Positions 16,476 through 23,796 are shown, counted from the first letter of the stretch. The stretch is 32,986 nt of DNA from Candidatus Nealsoniibacteriota bacterium (GCA_019923655.1 JAHXGL010000007.1:1-32986); one strand, 5' to 3'. Notes: a model not told the origin generated them from the sequence alone. Made by a program: numbers and translations.

Positions 16476-17482
16476 ACTTAAGAGAATTGGAAAAGGTTTT
16501 GAGGGGCGAACCTTCTTTCCGTTTGAGACAAGTTAAAAAAGCGATTTTCAAGGATTTAATTCAAAATTGGGATGAAATTACTACTTTGCCCCAAAATTTG
16601 CGCCAGAAATTATCTGAGAAATGTTCAATTTCAGAATTAAAAGCAGAAAAAATACTGGTTTCAAAAGATAATCAATCCGCTGGCAAGGTTCTTTTCAAAT
16701 TAAAAGACGGTTTCAAAATAGAGTCGGTTTTAATGCGGCATGTTGACGGTAGGATTACGGTCTGTCTGTCTTCGCAAGTTGGCTGCGCGATGGATTGTCA
16801 GTTTTGCGCCACCGGTCAGCAAGGGTTCAAAAGAAATTTAACAAGCTGGGAAATAATTGATCAGGTTTTATATTTTGCCCGTTCCCTTAAAAAAGACAAG
16901 GAAAAAATAACTAATGTCGTTTTTATGGGCATGGGAGAACCGTTTTTAAATTATGATAACGTTTTAGAAACGATAAAGATTTTTAACGATAAAGACGGGT
17001 TTAATTTGGGCGCCAGACACATTTCCATTTCTACCTGCGGCATTACGGAAGGAATTAAGAAACTGGCCAGAGAAAAATTGCAAGTAAATTTGGCCATTTC
17101 ACTGCATGCTTCCAATAATGAATTGAGGGATAAATTAATGCCGATAAACAAGAAATATCCCATTGAAAAAGTTTTAAAGGCGGTTGATGATTACATTGAA
17201 AAAACAAAAAGAAGGGTGATGTTTGAATACCTGATGATTGACAGGGTAAACGATTCTCCGGAGCAGGCCGAGGGATTGGTTAAAATTTTGAAAAAACCTC
17301 TGTATTTTGTTAATCTGATATCGTTTAACCCAATTGGTCATTCCGGATTCAGTCCTTCTCCTGGCTGGAAAATTAAAAAATTCAAAGATATTTTGGAGAA
17401 ACAAGGCGTTGACGTAACCCAACGTTATCGTTTCGGTCGAGAGATTAGGGCTGCCTGCGGTCAATTAGTAGGAGAAAAATAA
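16472..17482 (+). CDS. rlmN: 23S rRNA/tRNA adenine C2 methyltransferase RlmN
   Basis: RlmN is a radical SAM enzyme that methylates A2503 of 23S rRNA and A37 of some tRNAs. The cluster motif CAMDCQFCATGQQGFKRNLT is at about residue 110, followed by VVFMGMGEPFLNYDNV and ISLHASNNELRDKLMPINKKY. The catalytic C-terminal cysteine is in REIRAACGQLVGEK. Length 336 is normal. It starts four bases inside the MEMO gene end and separates the MEMO gene from the AMMECR1 remnant, an unusual split of that system. Confidence 0.96.
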   Translation: MNLRELEKVLRGEPSFRLRQVKKAIFKDLIQNWDEITTLPQNLRQKLSEKCSISELKAEKILVSKDNQSAGKVLFKLKDGFKIESVLMRHVDGRITVCLSSQVGCAMDCQFCATGQQGFKRNLTSWEIIDQVLYFARSLKKDKEKITNVVFMGMGEPFLNYDNVLETIKIFNDKDGFNLGARHISISTCGITEGIKKLAREKLQVNLAISLHASNNELRDKLMPINKKYPIEKVLKAVDDYIEKTKRRVMFEYLMIDRVNDSPEQAEGLVKILKKPLYFVNLISFNPIGHSGFSPSPGWKIKKFKDILEKQGVDVTQRYRFGREIRAACGQLVGEK

Positions 17483-17507
17483 TCAATAACAATCCCATCT
17501 TTCTTAT

Positions 17508-17834
17508 ATGGTTTATGTTTTGAGTTATCCCGAATTGGTTATGGAAGTTGACCCTGTCAAATTGGCTTCGCCCAAAATCCGAAAGATTTTATTTGACAAG
17601 GTGAATCCCAAAAAATTTGGTATAATTGTAAAAACAGCGCCGATAACTCAGCCCAATAGTGATGACGTTGTTTTCAATGGTCATTTTGTAGCAAAAACCG
17701 GTCTTTTACTTCCCGATTTAGATGGTATAGATACGATTGAAAAACAAATCTCAATTGCCTGTCAAAAAGCCGGAATAAATCCTTCCTTTGAAAAAATCCT
17801 AATTTATAAGTTTACTGTTGAAAAATATCAATAA
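17508..17834 (+). CDS. C-terminal half of AMMECR1 (AmmeMemoRadiSam protein A-like)
   Basis: AMMECR1 proteins are usually about 180-200 residues. Here only the second half remains: MVYVLSYPELV corresponds to the family's VSVLTPPELI region, and AKTGLLLPDLDGIDTIEKQISIACQKAGI followed by ILIYKFTVEKY matches the conserved C-terminus. The N-terminal half with the invariant LRGCIG motif is absent; upstream is rlmN, not lost coding sequence. An intact ORF with good family sequence suggests it is kept as a half-protein rather than a decaying pseudogene. It belongs to the same plus-strand gene group as amrS and the MEMO gene. Confidence 0.78.
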   Translation: MVYVLSYPELVMEVDPVKLASPKIRKILFDKVNPKKFGIIVKTAPITQPNSDDVVFNGHFVAKTGLLLPDLDGIDTIEKQISIACQKAGINPSFEKILIYKFTVEKYQ

Positions 17835-17865
17835 TGCCGAAAAGTGTTCTCGGAATATTAGAAAT

Positions 17866-18534
17866 ATGACAAATCAAAAAATCGCCAAAATATTGCAGGA
17901 AATAAGCGAGATGCTGGAAATAAACAGCGTCGCTTTCAAACCAAAGGCCTATCAAAAGGCAGCTTATTCATTGGAAAATTTAAAAGAGGATATTGCTGAA
18001 ATATATCAAGAAAAGGGACTAAAAGGGTTAGAAAAAATACCGAGTATTGGCAAAAGCATTGCCAAAAAAATTGAAGAATTTTTGAAAAAAGGCAAAATTG
18101 ATTATTATACTAAACTAAAACAAGAAACCGCTATTCGCCAGATTATTACTCATTATTTTGAAACAAAAGGATTAAATTTAGATGAAATTAAAAAGAGCGC
18201 GAAAAAGAGAAAAATAATTTATTCTCGTTATACCAAACCGGCAAAACAGCTTTTGGAATTGGCCGGCTCAATAGAAAAAGCGAAAAAAGCCATTGATAAA
18301 GTGGCTCAATGGGCAAAAACAAGAGAATTGGATTACGCCATTGAAACGGTTTTTAAGAAGTGGCTGGAATTGGACCGGCTAAAACCAAAAGAAATAGTCA
18401 AAAAGCCCTATTTTCTTGGAAATCTAATGATTTGGTCAGAAACCAAGAAAAAATGGTATGTGATTGATGAAGCCGGCGAATGGTTAGAATTTGCCGGCAA
18501 AAAAGAGGAGATAGAATGGCGAATCGTAAAATAA
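17866..18534 (+). CDS. PolX-type helix-hairpin-helix domain protein
   Basis: The N-terminal 85 residues match the 8-kDa HhH domain of DNA polymerase X/beta (NSVAFKPKAYQKAAYSLENL, then GLKGLEKIPSIGKSIAKKI), which binds DNA. The polymerase palm is missing. Instead an Arg/Lys-rich helical region follows (ITHYFETKGLNLDEIKK, YSRYTKPAKQLLELAGS, LDYAIETVFKKWLEL), then a short beta-like tail (KKWYVIDEAGEWLEFAGKK). I cannot name this second domain. The ORF track starts at a TTG 16 codons earlier; I chose ATG 17866, which opens with the conserved TNQKIAKILQEI. A DNA-binding role is inferred. Confidence 0.75.
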   Translation: MTNQKIAKILQEISEMLEINSVAFKPKAYQKAAYSLENLKEDIAEIYQEKGLKGLEKIPSIGKSIAKKIEEFLKKGKIDYYTKLKQETAIRQIITHYFETKGLNLDEIKKSAKKRKIIYSRYTKPAKQLLELAGSIEKAKKAIDKVAQWAKTRELDYAIETVFKKWLELDRLKPKEIVKKPYFLGNLMIWSETKKKWYVIDEAGEWLEFAGKKEEIEWRIVK

Positions 18535-18538
18535 TAAC

Positions 18539-18600
18539 GGGGTCTGACCCCTTAGGCGCGCACTCAACGAACAATGAACAATGAACAACGAACAATAAAG
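18539..18600. repeat. GGGGTC palindrome plus AACGAACAATGAAC repeats before fmt
   Basis: GGGGTCTGACCCCTTAGGCG is a full family member. It is followed by tandem-like units ACGAACAATGAACAATGAAC. The repeat supplies the ATG and first codons of fmt (MNNEQRT). Similar DNA lies within recG near 1850. Confidence 0.75.
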
Positions 18601-19440
18601 CCTAAAGTTGTATTTATGGGCACTCCTGATTTTGCCGCTACTATTTTAACAACTATTATTCGCTCTTCTTTGTTTGATGTTTGTTGCGTTATTACTGCTC
18701 CCGATAAACCAGTAGGCAGGAAACAAATTTTGACTCCGTCAGCAGTCCAAATTGTCGCTCAAAGATACAATATAAAAGTTGGACATGCGATGTCCAACTT
18801 TTTGAATATCAAGCCGGATCTTATCGTGCTTGCAGCTTATGGCCAAATTTTGCCAAAAGAAATTCTTGATATCCCCAAATATGGCTGTTTGAATGTTCAC
18901 CCTTCGCTTTTGCCAAAATATCGCGGCCCCTCCCCTATTCAATCCTTTATTTTAAGCGGCGACAAAAAGACCGGGGTAACCATTATCTTGATGGATACCA
19001 AAATAGACCACGGCGGCATAGTCGCAAATTTGAAATTTGAGATTCAAAATTCAAAAATAACTTACAAAGAATTACATAATAAATTAGCAGAATTGGGAGC
19101 TAATCTTCTTGTTGAAACTATTCCCAGATGGATTAAACGTGACGCAAAACCAAAACCCCAAGATGAAAAAAGAGCTACTTATACCAAAATTTTGACTCGG
19201 GAGCATGGTAGAATTGATTGGAGAAAATCAGCTCAGGAAATTGAGCGACAAATTAGGGCTTTTGACCCCTGGCCAGGAACTTATACTATTTATAAGGGAA
19301 AAATATTGAAAATATTAAAAGCAGAAGCTGTCCAAAATAAACTGATAATTAAGCAGGTCCAATTAGAAGGGAAAAAACCAATGAGCTTTGAAGATTTTCT
19401 CCGAGGCCACCCAAATTTTTCTATCCAAAACACTGAGTAG
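18574..19440 (+). CDS. fmt: methionyl-tRNA formyltransferase
   Basis: Fmt formylates initiator Met-tRNA using 10-formyl-tetrahydrofolate. The sequence has VVFMGTPDFAATIL, the catalytic-loop region YGCLNVHPSLLPKYRGPSPIQ, and GVTIILMDTKIDHGGIV, followed by the C-terminal tRNA-binding domain (AFDPWPGTYTIYKGKILKI). At 288 residues it is slightly shorter than usual (about 310). The first ten residues (MNNEQRTIKPK) derive from a repeat, so the exact start is uncertain, but the first conserved residues follow directly. It converges on tRNA-Ala, ending 15 bases away. Confidence 0.95.
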   Translation: MNNEQRTIKPKVVFMGTPDFAATILTTIIRSSLFDVCCVITAPDKPVGRKQILTPSAVQIVAQRYNIKVGHAMSNFLNIKPDLIVLAAYGQILPKEILDIPKYGCLNVHPSLLPKYRGPSPIQSFILSGDKKTGVTIILMDTKIDHGGIVANLKFEIQNSKITYKELHNKLAELGANLLVETIPRWIKRDAKPKPQDEKRATYTKILTREHGRIDWRKSAQEIERQIRAFDPWPGTYTIYKGKILKILKAEAVQNKLIIKQVQLEGKKPMSFEDFLRGHPNFSIQNTE

Positions 19441-19455
19441 CGCGAACATTTACCT

Positions 19456-19531
19456 TGGTGGACCGTGCCAGATTCGAACTGGCGACCCCCTGTATGCAAA
19501 ACAGGTACTCTACCAACTGAGCTAACGGCCC
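19456..19531 (-). tRNA. tRNA-Ala(TGC), CCA encoded
   Basis: Acceptor GGGCCGT/ACGGTCC, anticodon stem CCTGT/ACAGG with loop TTTGCAT giving TGC, T-arm GCCAG-TTCGAAT-CTGGC, discriminator A. A CCA follows the discriminator in the genome, unlike the other tRNAs in this window. Confidence 0.94.
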
Positions 19532-19616
19532 GTCTGCCAATCTACTTAATTTAGTATTTAGTGAGCGTGCGTGAACCCGAACCACGGACATCCCCATCCC
19601 TCCCGTCCTTTTTCTG

Positions 19617-19688
19617 TGGGTGTGGTAGGAATTGAACCTACGACCTCCATTTTATCAGAATGGCGTTCTACCACTGAACTACACACCC
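19617..19688 (-). tRNA. tRNA-Ile(GAT)
   Basis: Acceptor GGGTGTG/CACACCC, anticodon stem CCATT/AATGG with loop CTGATAA giving GAT, T-arm GTAGG-TTCAATT-CCTAC, discriminator A. It and tRNA-Ala stand in the order usual for the 16S-23S spacer, but no 23S follows. Confidence 0.93.
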
Positions 19689-19692
19689 ATAA

Positions 19693-19731
19693 AAGAGCGG
19701 AGCGCCCTAACCAGCTGAACTGTACACCCAA
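19693..19731 (-). pseudogene. tRNA 5'-half remnant upstream of tRNA-Ile
   Basis: Read on the minus strand, GGGTGTACAGTTCAGCTGG continued by TTAGGGCGCTCC is an acceptor strand plus D-arm very like the neighbouring tRNA-Ile (GGGTGTGTAGTTCAGTGG). No anticodon stem, T-arm or closing acceptor follows before the intact tRNA. Confidence 0.6.
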
Positions 19732-19783
19732 ATAAATCCTCGTAAGTTTAATATTAACAAATCAGAAATTAGAAATCAAGTTA

Positions 19784-19833
19784 AAGTTTCCAACCAGGCG
19801 CTCAATGTGTTGAGTGCTCGGTTTGGAAGACTT
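19784..19833 (+). repeat. GTTTCC...GGAAGACT hairpin repeat, CCGAGC-stem type
   Basis: AAGTTTCC, stem CCAGGCGCTCAATGTGTTGA continued by GTGCTCGG, then GGAAGACTT. It lies between the 16S terminator and the tRNA fragment. Confidence 0.87.
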
Positions 19834-19842
19834 AGGTAATTA

Positions 19843-19889
19843 AAAAACTCGCTCCCTCTTTTTTAATTTTAACAAAGAGGAGGCGAGTT
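19843..19889 (-). terminator. Rho-independent terminator of the 16S transcript
   Basis: On the minus strand ACTCGCCTCCTCTTT pairs with AAGAGGGAGCGAGT across an AT-rich loop and is followed by TTTTTT. It lies after the 16S processing stem and before tRNA-Ile, so 16S appears to end its own transcript. Confidence 0.85.
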
Positions 19890-19901
19890 TTAATAATTTT
19901 A

Positions 19902-19928
19902 GTTTCTTAGAGTTGCCCTGAATCCGCC
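19902..19928 (-). other. 3' strand of 16S pre-rRNA processing stem
   Basis: TTAGAGTTGCCCTGAATCCG (plus strand) is complementary in RNA terms to the leader strand with TTAGAGTTGTCCTGAATACG at 21821-21845. The two would form the long stem that brings 16S ends together for RNase III-type processing. Confidence 0.75.
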
Positions 19929-20200
19929 TAAGTTTTCCGAAGAAAATTTAGGCGGGTGAACAATCGATCTTTATGGCGTTCGATCAATGCCATAGGATTG
20001 ATAATAGAATTCTCAACCATCAATCCTAATCGACGCTAATTTTCCTAAATATAATTTAGAAAAATTTAAAATGTGATGATCCACCGACAGGTTCCCCTAC
20101 CGGTGCCTTGTTACGACTTCACTCTTGTTACCGACCTTAGCTTAGCCCCGCCCCCTAAGCTCTATGTTTTTACTATCATGTTTAACAAAGCAATAAAATA

Positions 20201-20248
20201 AAGTTTCCAAACCGAGCACTCAAAGTTGAGTGCTCGGTTTGGAAGACT
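20201..20248 (+). repeat. complete hairpin repeat inside 16S helix 44
   Basis: AAGTTTCC-AAACCGAGCACTCAAAGTTGAGTGCTCGGTTT-GGAAGACT has both family ends and a nearly perfect stem. It sits at the tip of an extended helix 44. Confidence 0.9.
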
Positions 20249-20555
20249 GTTGTTTTTTTATTAACTTTGCCATACAGCATAGAGGGCGGGTTTTCGGCTA
20301 CTGCCGGCTTCCCTAGTGTGACGGGCGGTGAGTACAAGATTCAGAAACATATTCATCGCACCATGGCTGATATGCGATTACTAGCGATTCCGGCTTCATG
20401 AGGTCGAGTTGCAGACCTCAATCCGAACTGAGACTGCTTTTGATGGGATTAGCTCCGGCTTGCGCCTTAGCAACCCATTGTAGCAGCCATTGTACCACGT
20501 GTGCAGCCCAGGGCATCAAAGGGTCACGCTGATCTGGCGTCATCCCCACCTTCCT

Positions 20556-20641
20556 CCCCCTCCTAACTTTTTGAATTATTCTTCTTTTTTATAATAACTA
20601 AAAATTGTTTGGATATATTTTTTCAAAAAGTTAGGAGGGGG
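20556..20641. repeat. 20-bp inverted repeat extending 16S helix 39
   Basis: CCCCCTCCTAACTTTTTGAA and its exact complement TTCAAAAAGTTAGGAGGGGG flank about 45 AT-rich bases. It replaces a short hairpin in the region matching E. coli about 1130-1170. Confidence 0.85.
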
Positions 20642-21493
20642 CGGTTTTGCTTGACAAATAAAACAAGCAATAGGGGTTGCGCATGTTACCCCATTTAAGG
20701 GTGCGTCTCAAGATACATGCTGACGACGACCGTGCAACACCTGCCCTGATGTCCTTGTGGGTAGTCCTAACTTTCATTAGGATTTCATCAGGGTGTCAAG
20801 CCCTGGTAAGGTTCCTCGCTTATCGTCGAATTAAGCCACATGGTCCACCGCTTGTGTGAATCCCCGTCTATTCTTTTAAGTTTTAGCCTTGCGGCCGTAC
20901 TTCCCAGGCGGGACACTTAACGCGTTAGCTTCGCCACTTGAAGGGTCGACACTTCAAATAGCTAGTGTCCATCGTTTACGGCGTGGACTACAAAGGTATC
21001 TAATCTTTTTTGCTCCCCACGCTTTCGTCTCTCAGTGTCAGGATCGCCCCAGCTGGCTGCCTTCGCTTTTAGGGTTCCAATCGATATCAACGGATTTCAC
21101 CCCTACACCGACCATTCCGCCAGCCCCTAACGTCCTCTATCCAAGAAGTATCTTAGGCATTCCCAAAGTTAAGCTCTGGGTATTTAACCAAAGACTTTCC
21201 TGGCCACCTACAGACTCTTTACGCCCAATAAATCCGGATAACGCTTGGGGGCTCTGTATTACCGCTGCTGCTGGCACAGAGTTAGCACCCCCTTATTCCT
21301 GGAGTACAGTCATATAAATATTCTTCCTCCAGAAAAGCTCTTTACACCCCGAAGGGTTTCTTCAAGCACGCGGCGTCGCTGGTTCAGGCTTTCGCCCATT
21401 GACCAATATTCTCGGCTGCTGCCTCCCGTAGGAGTGGGGCCCGTATCGCAATGCCCCTGTTGGCGGTCATGCTCTCACACCGCCTATCCGTCA

Positions 21494-21532
<39 letters not shown>

Positions 21533-21820
21533 ACCGCAGACCAATCGTCAACCGGAATTGATTATTCAAAACCTTTACCGAGCGCTCATCAAACTGAGTA
21601 CCCGGGCTATCAAGGATTAGCCTATCTTTCAATAGGTTATACTTGTGTTAACGGTATGTATCTACGTATTACTAACCCGTTCGCCACTCCGAGCACTCAA
21701 CGAATTGAGTGCTCGGCGTTCGACTTGCATGCCTTATCCACGCCGCCAGCGTTCATCCTGAGCCAAGATCAAACTCTCAATAAAACACAGATTTACACAG
21801 AATAGCTGTGTTGATCTGTG

Positions 21821-21845
21821 CGTATTCAGGACAACTCTAAAAAAC
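21821..21845 (-). other. 5' strand of 16S pre-rRNA processing stem
   Basis: The leader sequence GTTTTTTAGAGTTGTCCTGA (minus strand) pairs with the trailer at 19902-19928, with G-U and one mismatch, about 40 bases before mature 16S. Confidence 0.75.
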
Positions 21846-21903
21846 TAAATGAACGATAAAGAATCTTCTTTTTGTTCAAATTAAATCTTCTTTTCGTTCA
21901 GTC

Positions 21904-21919
21904 TCAATTGTCAAAGAAC
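21904..21919 (-). promoter_or_regulatory. rrn boxA-like antitermination site
   Basis: GTTCTTTGACAATTGA on the minus strand resembles the E. coli rrn boxA region TGCTCTTTAACAATTTA, recognised by NusB/NusE. It lies in the 16S leader. Directly after it a GAAC(G/A)AAAAGAAGATT unit is repeated twice. Confidence 0.55.
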
Positions 21920-21941
21920 TCTCCTTGATTTCTGCTTTTTC

Positions 21942-21969
21942 ATCTTACTTATCTAAAAATTTTTGTCAA
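21942..21969 (-). promoter_or_regulatory. 16S rRNA promoter
   Basis: TTGACA, a 16-base spacer and TAAGAT on the minus strand, about 150 bases before mature 16S. The -35 box overlaps the stop codon of the upstream VirB2-like gene. Confidence 0.6.
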
Positions 21970-22334
21970 GTCCCCTCTCTCCCAAGCGTAATTCTTAACA
22001 GATCAATTATTCCCCAGGAAATCATAATAATCACAAATCCAATTATAGTGTATAAAATTATTTTTTGACCGGCCTTAATTCTCTCTGGGTTACCAAAAGA
22101 AAACAAGAAATAGAAAGCACCAATAATTATTAATGCCGGCGCAACAATAATAGAAACTCTCCAGATAAAATTTATTAAAAGATGAATAAATTCTTCAATG
22201 GTTTCGGCACCAAGAGGATTCTGAAGCCGGGCTTCAGCACTCAAGGCAGAAAGTTCCTGCGCTGATTCTAAGGACCAATAACCAGCAAAAACAATGATAA
22301 TCAATATAAAAATTATAGTTTTTAAAAGTTTCAT
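21966..22334 (-). CDS. TrbC/VirB2-like pilin-type membrane protein
   Basis: An N-terminal signal-like helix (LLKTIIFILIIIVFAGYW) is followed by NPLGAETIEEFIHLLINFIW and two more membrane helices separated by FSFGNPERIKAGQKI. This layout, with the GNPE/D-(x)-IK-x-GQ-x-ILY turn, is that of the TrbC/VirB2-like proteins abundant in CPR genomes; they resemble conjugative or type IV secretion pilins. The ORF track starts eight codons earlier; I chose ATG 22334, giving 122 residues. It is paralogous to the next upstream gene. No VirB4 or other secretion gene is in the window, so a role in secretion is inference. Confidence 0.72.
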   Translation of the reverse strand: MKLLKTIIFILIIIVFAGYWSLESAQELSALSAEARLQNPLGAETIEEFIHLLINFIWRVSIIVAPALIIIGAFYFLFSFGNPERIKAGQKIILYTIIGFVIIMISWGIIDLLRITLGREGT

Positions 22335-22362
22335 TTTTGTAAATTTATAAAATCGCAATTTA

Positions 22363-22431
22363 TTCGCGCCAGGGCTTGAACCTAAATTTACGAATTAAGA
22401 ATCCATTGCCCTGCCAATTGAGTTATAGGGC
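22363..22431 (-). pseudogene. degenerate tRNA-Lys(CTT)
   Basis: The minus strand shows a D-arm (CTCAATTGGCAGGG), an anticodon arm with loop TTCTTAA (CTT) and a T-arm (TTAGG-TTCAAGC-CCTGG). The acceptor strands, GCCCTAT and CGCGAAT, do not pair. It looks like a broken or chimeric tRNA gene between the two VirB2-like paralogues. Confidence 0.65.
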
Positions 22432-22451
22432 ATAGAGGCGACTAAAATTTA

Positions 22452-23216
22452 CTATTGCGGACAACACCAGATATACAAGATAGCGCCACACCCTATGCTG
22501 GTTTCTCGTACAGACCGATCCTGCTTAACCTTCATTGTTGTTCCGCGGATGTCTGGTTGCAAAGGAATAACCCAAGCTGTCCAATTCCTACAATGATAGG
22601 GACCGCCATCAATCCAAGCAAGAGGTTTGCCTAAATCTCCTTCACGAATTGTTTTTTCCCCAACAAGAGTACACATTCCATAACCTGCTGGGCAATATCT
22701 GCCATCAGGATACCTTTCACGAAAATCACCACGATATCTTCTATCTGAAAGACGAGCAAACCTTTCTGGCACTAGCGGTGGCGCTGTCTCTGACGGCAGC
22801 TCTGGCGGTGGCACTATCTCTTCTTGCCCTGGCGCTGGTCCAACAACCCTGTTTCTCTCCCGTGGATGTCCTATCTCTAAAATTTCTCCTCTTAACAGAT
22901 CAATTATTCCACCGGAAACCATAATAATCACAAATCCAATTACAGTGTATAAAATTATATTTTGGCCAACTTTAATCTTTGCAGGATCGCCAAAAGAAGT
23001 AAGCAGATAAAAAGCGCCAAGAATTATTAATCCCGGAACAATAACAATCGCAATCACCCAAACAATACCAACTATTCTGTCAACAAACTCCTGAAAATCC
23101 TCAGCCGCAAAAGGGTTTTCAAAAACAACTGCCCCAACCTCTGTTAATCCAAAAACCCCGAAACAAAACAAAATTACAAGAGCTAAAAAGAATAAAGATT
23201 TTCCTTTCATCTTCAA
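22452..23216 (-). CDS. TrbC/VirB2-like protein with Cys-rich C-terminal domain
   Basis: The first 110 residues closely match the neighbouring paralogue: a signal-like helix, NPFAAEDFQEFVDRIV, then two membrane helices around LTSFGDPAKIKVGQNIILYT. A Pro/Glu-rich linker (QEEIVPPPELPSETAPPLVP) leads to a C-terminal domain of about 100 residues with six cysteines (RYCPAGYGMC, YHCRNW, IGCGAILYIWCCPQ), absent from the paralogue. The cysteines and linker suggest an exported, disulfide-held head on a pilin-like base; this is inference. Length 254. It has its own promoter just upstream. Confidence 0.68.
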   Translation of the reverse strand: MKMKGKSLFFLALVILFCFGVFGLTEVGAVVFENPFAAEDFQEFVDRIVGIVWVIAIVIVPGLIILGAFYLLTSFGDPAKIKVGQNIILYTVIGFVIIMVSGGIIDLLRGEILEIGHPRERNRVVGPAPGQEEIVPPPELPSETAPPLVPERFARLSDRRYRGDFRERYPDGRYCPAGYGMCTLVGEKTIREGDLGKPLAWIDGGPYHCRNWTAWVIPLQPDIRGTTMKVKQDRSVRETSIGCGAILYIWCCPQ

Positions 23217-23219
23217 TTT

Positions 23220-23249
23220 CTATAATAACAATTATTCTATCTTTGTCAA
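23220..23249 (-). promoter_or_regulatory. promoter of the long VirB2-like gene
   Basis: TTGACA, an 18-base spacer and TTATAG (or ATTATA at 17) lie 3 bases before the start codon, implying a leaderless or very short leader. Confidence 0.5.
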
Positions 23250-23259
23250 GGTTTTTGTT

Positions 23260-23286
23260 TGTGCCTTGCGGGGTTAGACCCCTTAA
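23260..23286. repeat. GGGGTC-type repeat next to tRNA-Thr
   Basis: TGTGCCTTGCGGGGTTAGACCCCTTAA, a near-palindromic family member abutting the 3' end of tRNA-Thr(TGT). Confidence 0.7.
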
Positions 23287-23357
23287 GCCAGGGAGAGGAT
23301 TTGAACCTCCAACCTATGGTTTACAAAACCATTGCTCTTCCATTGAGCTACCCTGGC
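23286..23357 (-). tRNA. tRNA-Thr(TGT)
   Basis: Acceptor GCCAGGG/CCCTGGC, anticodon stem ATGGT/ACCAT with loop TTTGTAA giving TGT, T-arm GGAGG-TTCAAAT-CCTCT, discriminator T. Confidence 0.93.
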
Positions 23358-23359
23358 GC

Positions 23360-23394
23360 AAAAAAGGGGGACTCCCCCATTGAGCTGCCTCGGT
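23360..23394 (-). pseudogene. tRNA 5'-half remnant overlapping a possible terminator
   Basis: The minus strand reads ACCGAGGCAGCTCAATGG, then GGGAGTCCCCCTTTTTT. The first part copies the acceptor/D-arm of the adjacent tRNA-Thr (GCCAGGGTAGCTCAATGG). The end, GGGGG-AGT-CCCCC-TTTTTT, could terminate the upstream membrane protein gene. Confidence 0.5.
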
Positions 23395-23415
23395 TTATGT
23401 AATGGCGAACAGGCA

Positions 23416-23781
23416 TTAATCCTTGTTAATTTCTTCTTCTTTATTGGTTGTTTTTTTTATCTCCTGCCAATATTTATCGCCTTGCCCGGCTTTTTTCTTT
23501 TGAGATTCTTCTCTTAATTTTTGAAGCCAGACAAAGGTCTTATTTTCTATTTTCAAAATTAAAACCCTAAAATGAGAAAGTATTCTCTGAAGTAGAGTTT
23601 CTCTAAAAGAAATTTTGAAAAAAGACAGGTTTTTTATTCTGCTAACAAATCTTACCAAAGTTTCTCGCGGCCAATAAAAGACATTTTCCGGCAATTCAAC
23701 CAATAAAGGAATTTTCCGAAATAAAATTGCGCCCATACCAATTATACTGCCAAATAAAATTATATTCGCAATTAGTTCCAT
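23416..23781 (-). CDS. hypothetical membrane-anchored protein
   Basis: One N-terminal membrane segment (LIANIILFGSIIGMGAILF) is followed by about 95 basic, amphipathic residues (RETLVRFVSRIKNL, KIENKTFVWLQKLREESQKKK) with a charged tail. The plan fits a cytoplasmic domain anchored in the membrane. I do not recognise the family. The ORF track begins at a TTG; ATG 23781 gives 121 residues. A block of hairpin repeats covers its 5' region. A hairpin with a T-run lies downstream. Confidence 0.6.
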   Translation of the reverse strand: MELIANIILFGSIIGMGAILFRKIPLLVELPENVFYWPRETLVRFVSRIKNLSFFKISFRETLLQRILSHFRVLILKIENKTFVWLQKLREESQKKKAGQGDKYWQEIKKTTNKEEEINKD

Positions 23782-23796
23782 TTTCTTCAAAACTCT

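Noticed and set aside
19532-19616. Another tRNA between tRNA-Ile and tRNA-Ala
   Set aside because: Only a T-arm-like piece is present; no cloverleaf can be closed.
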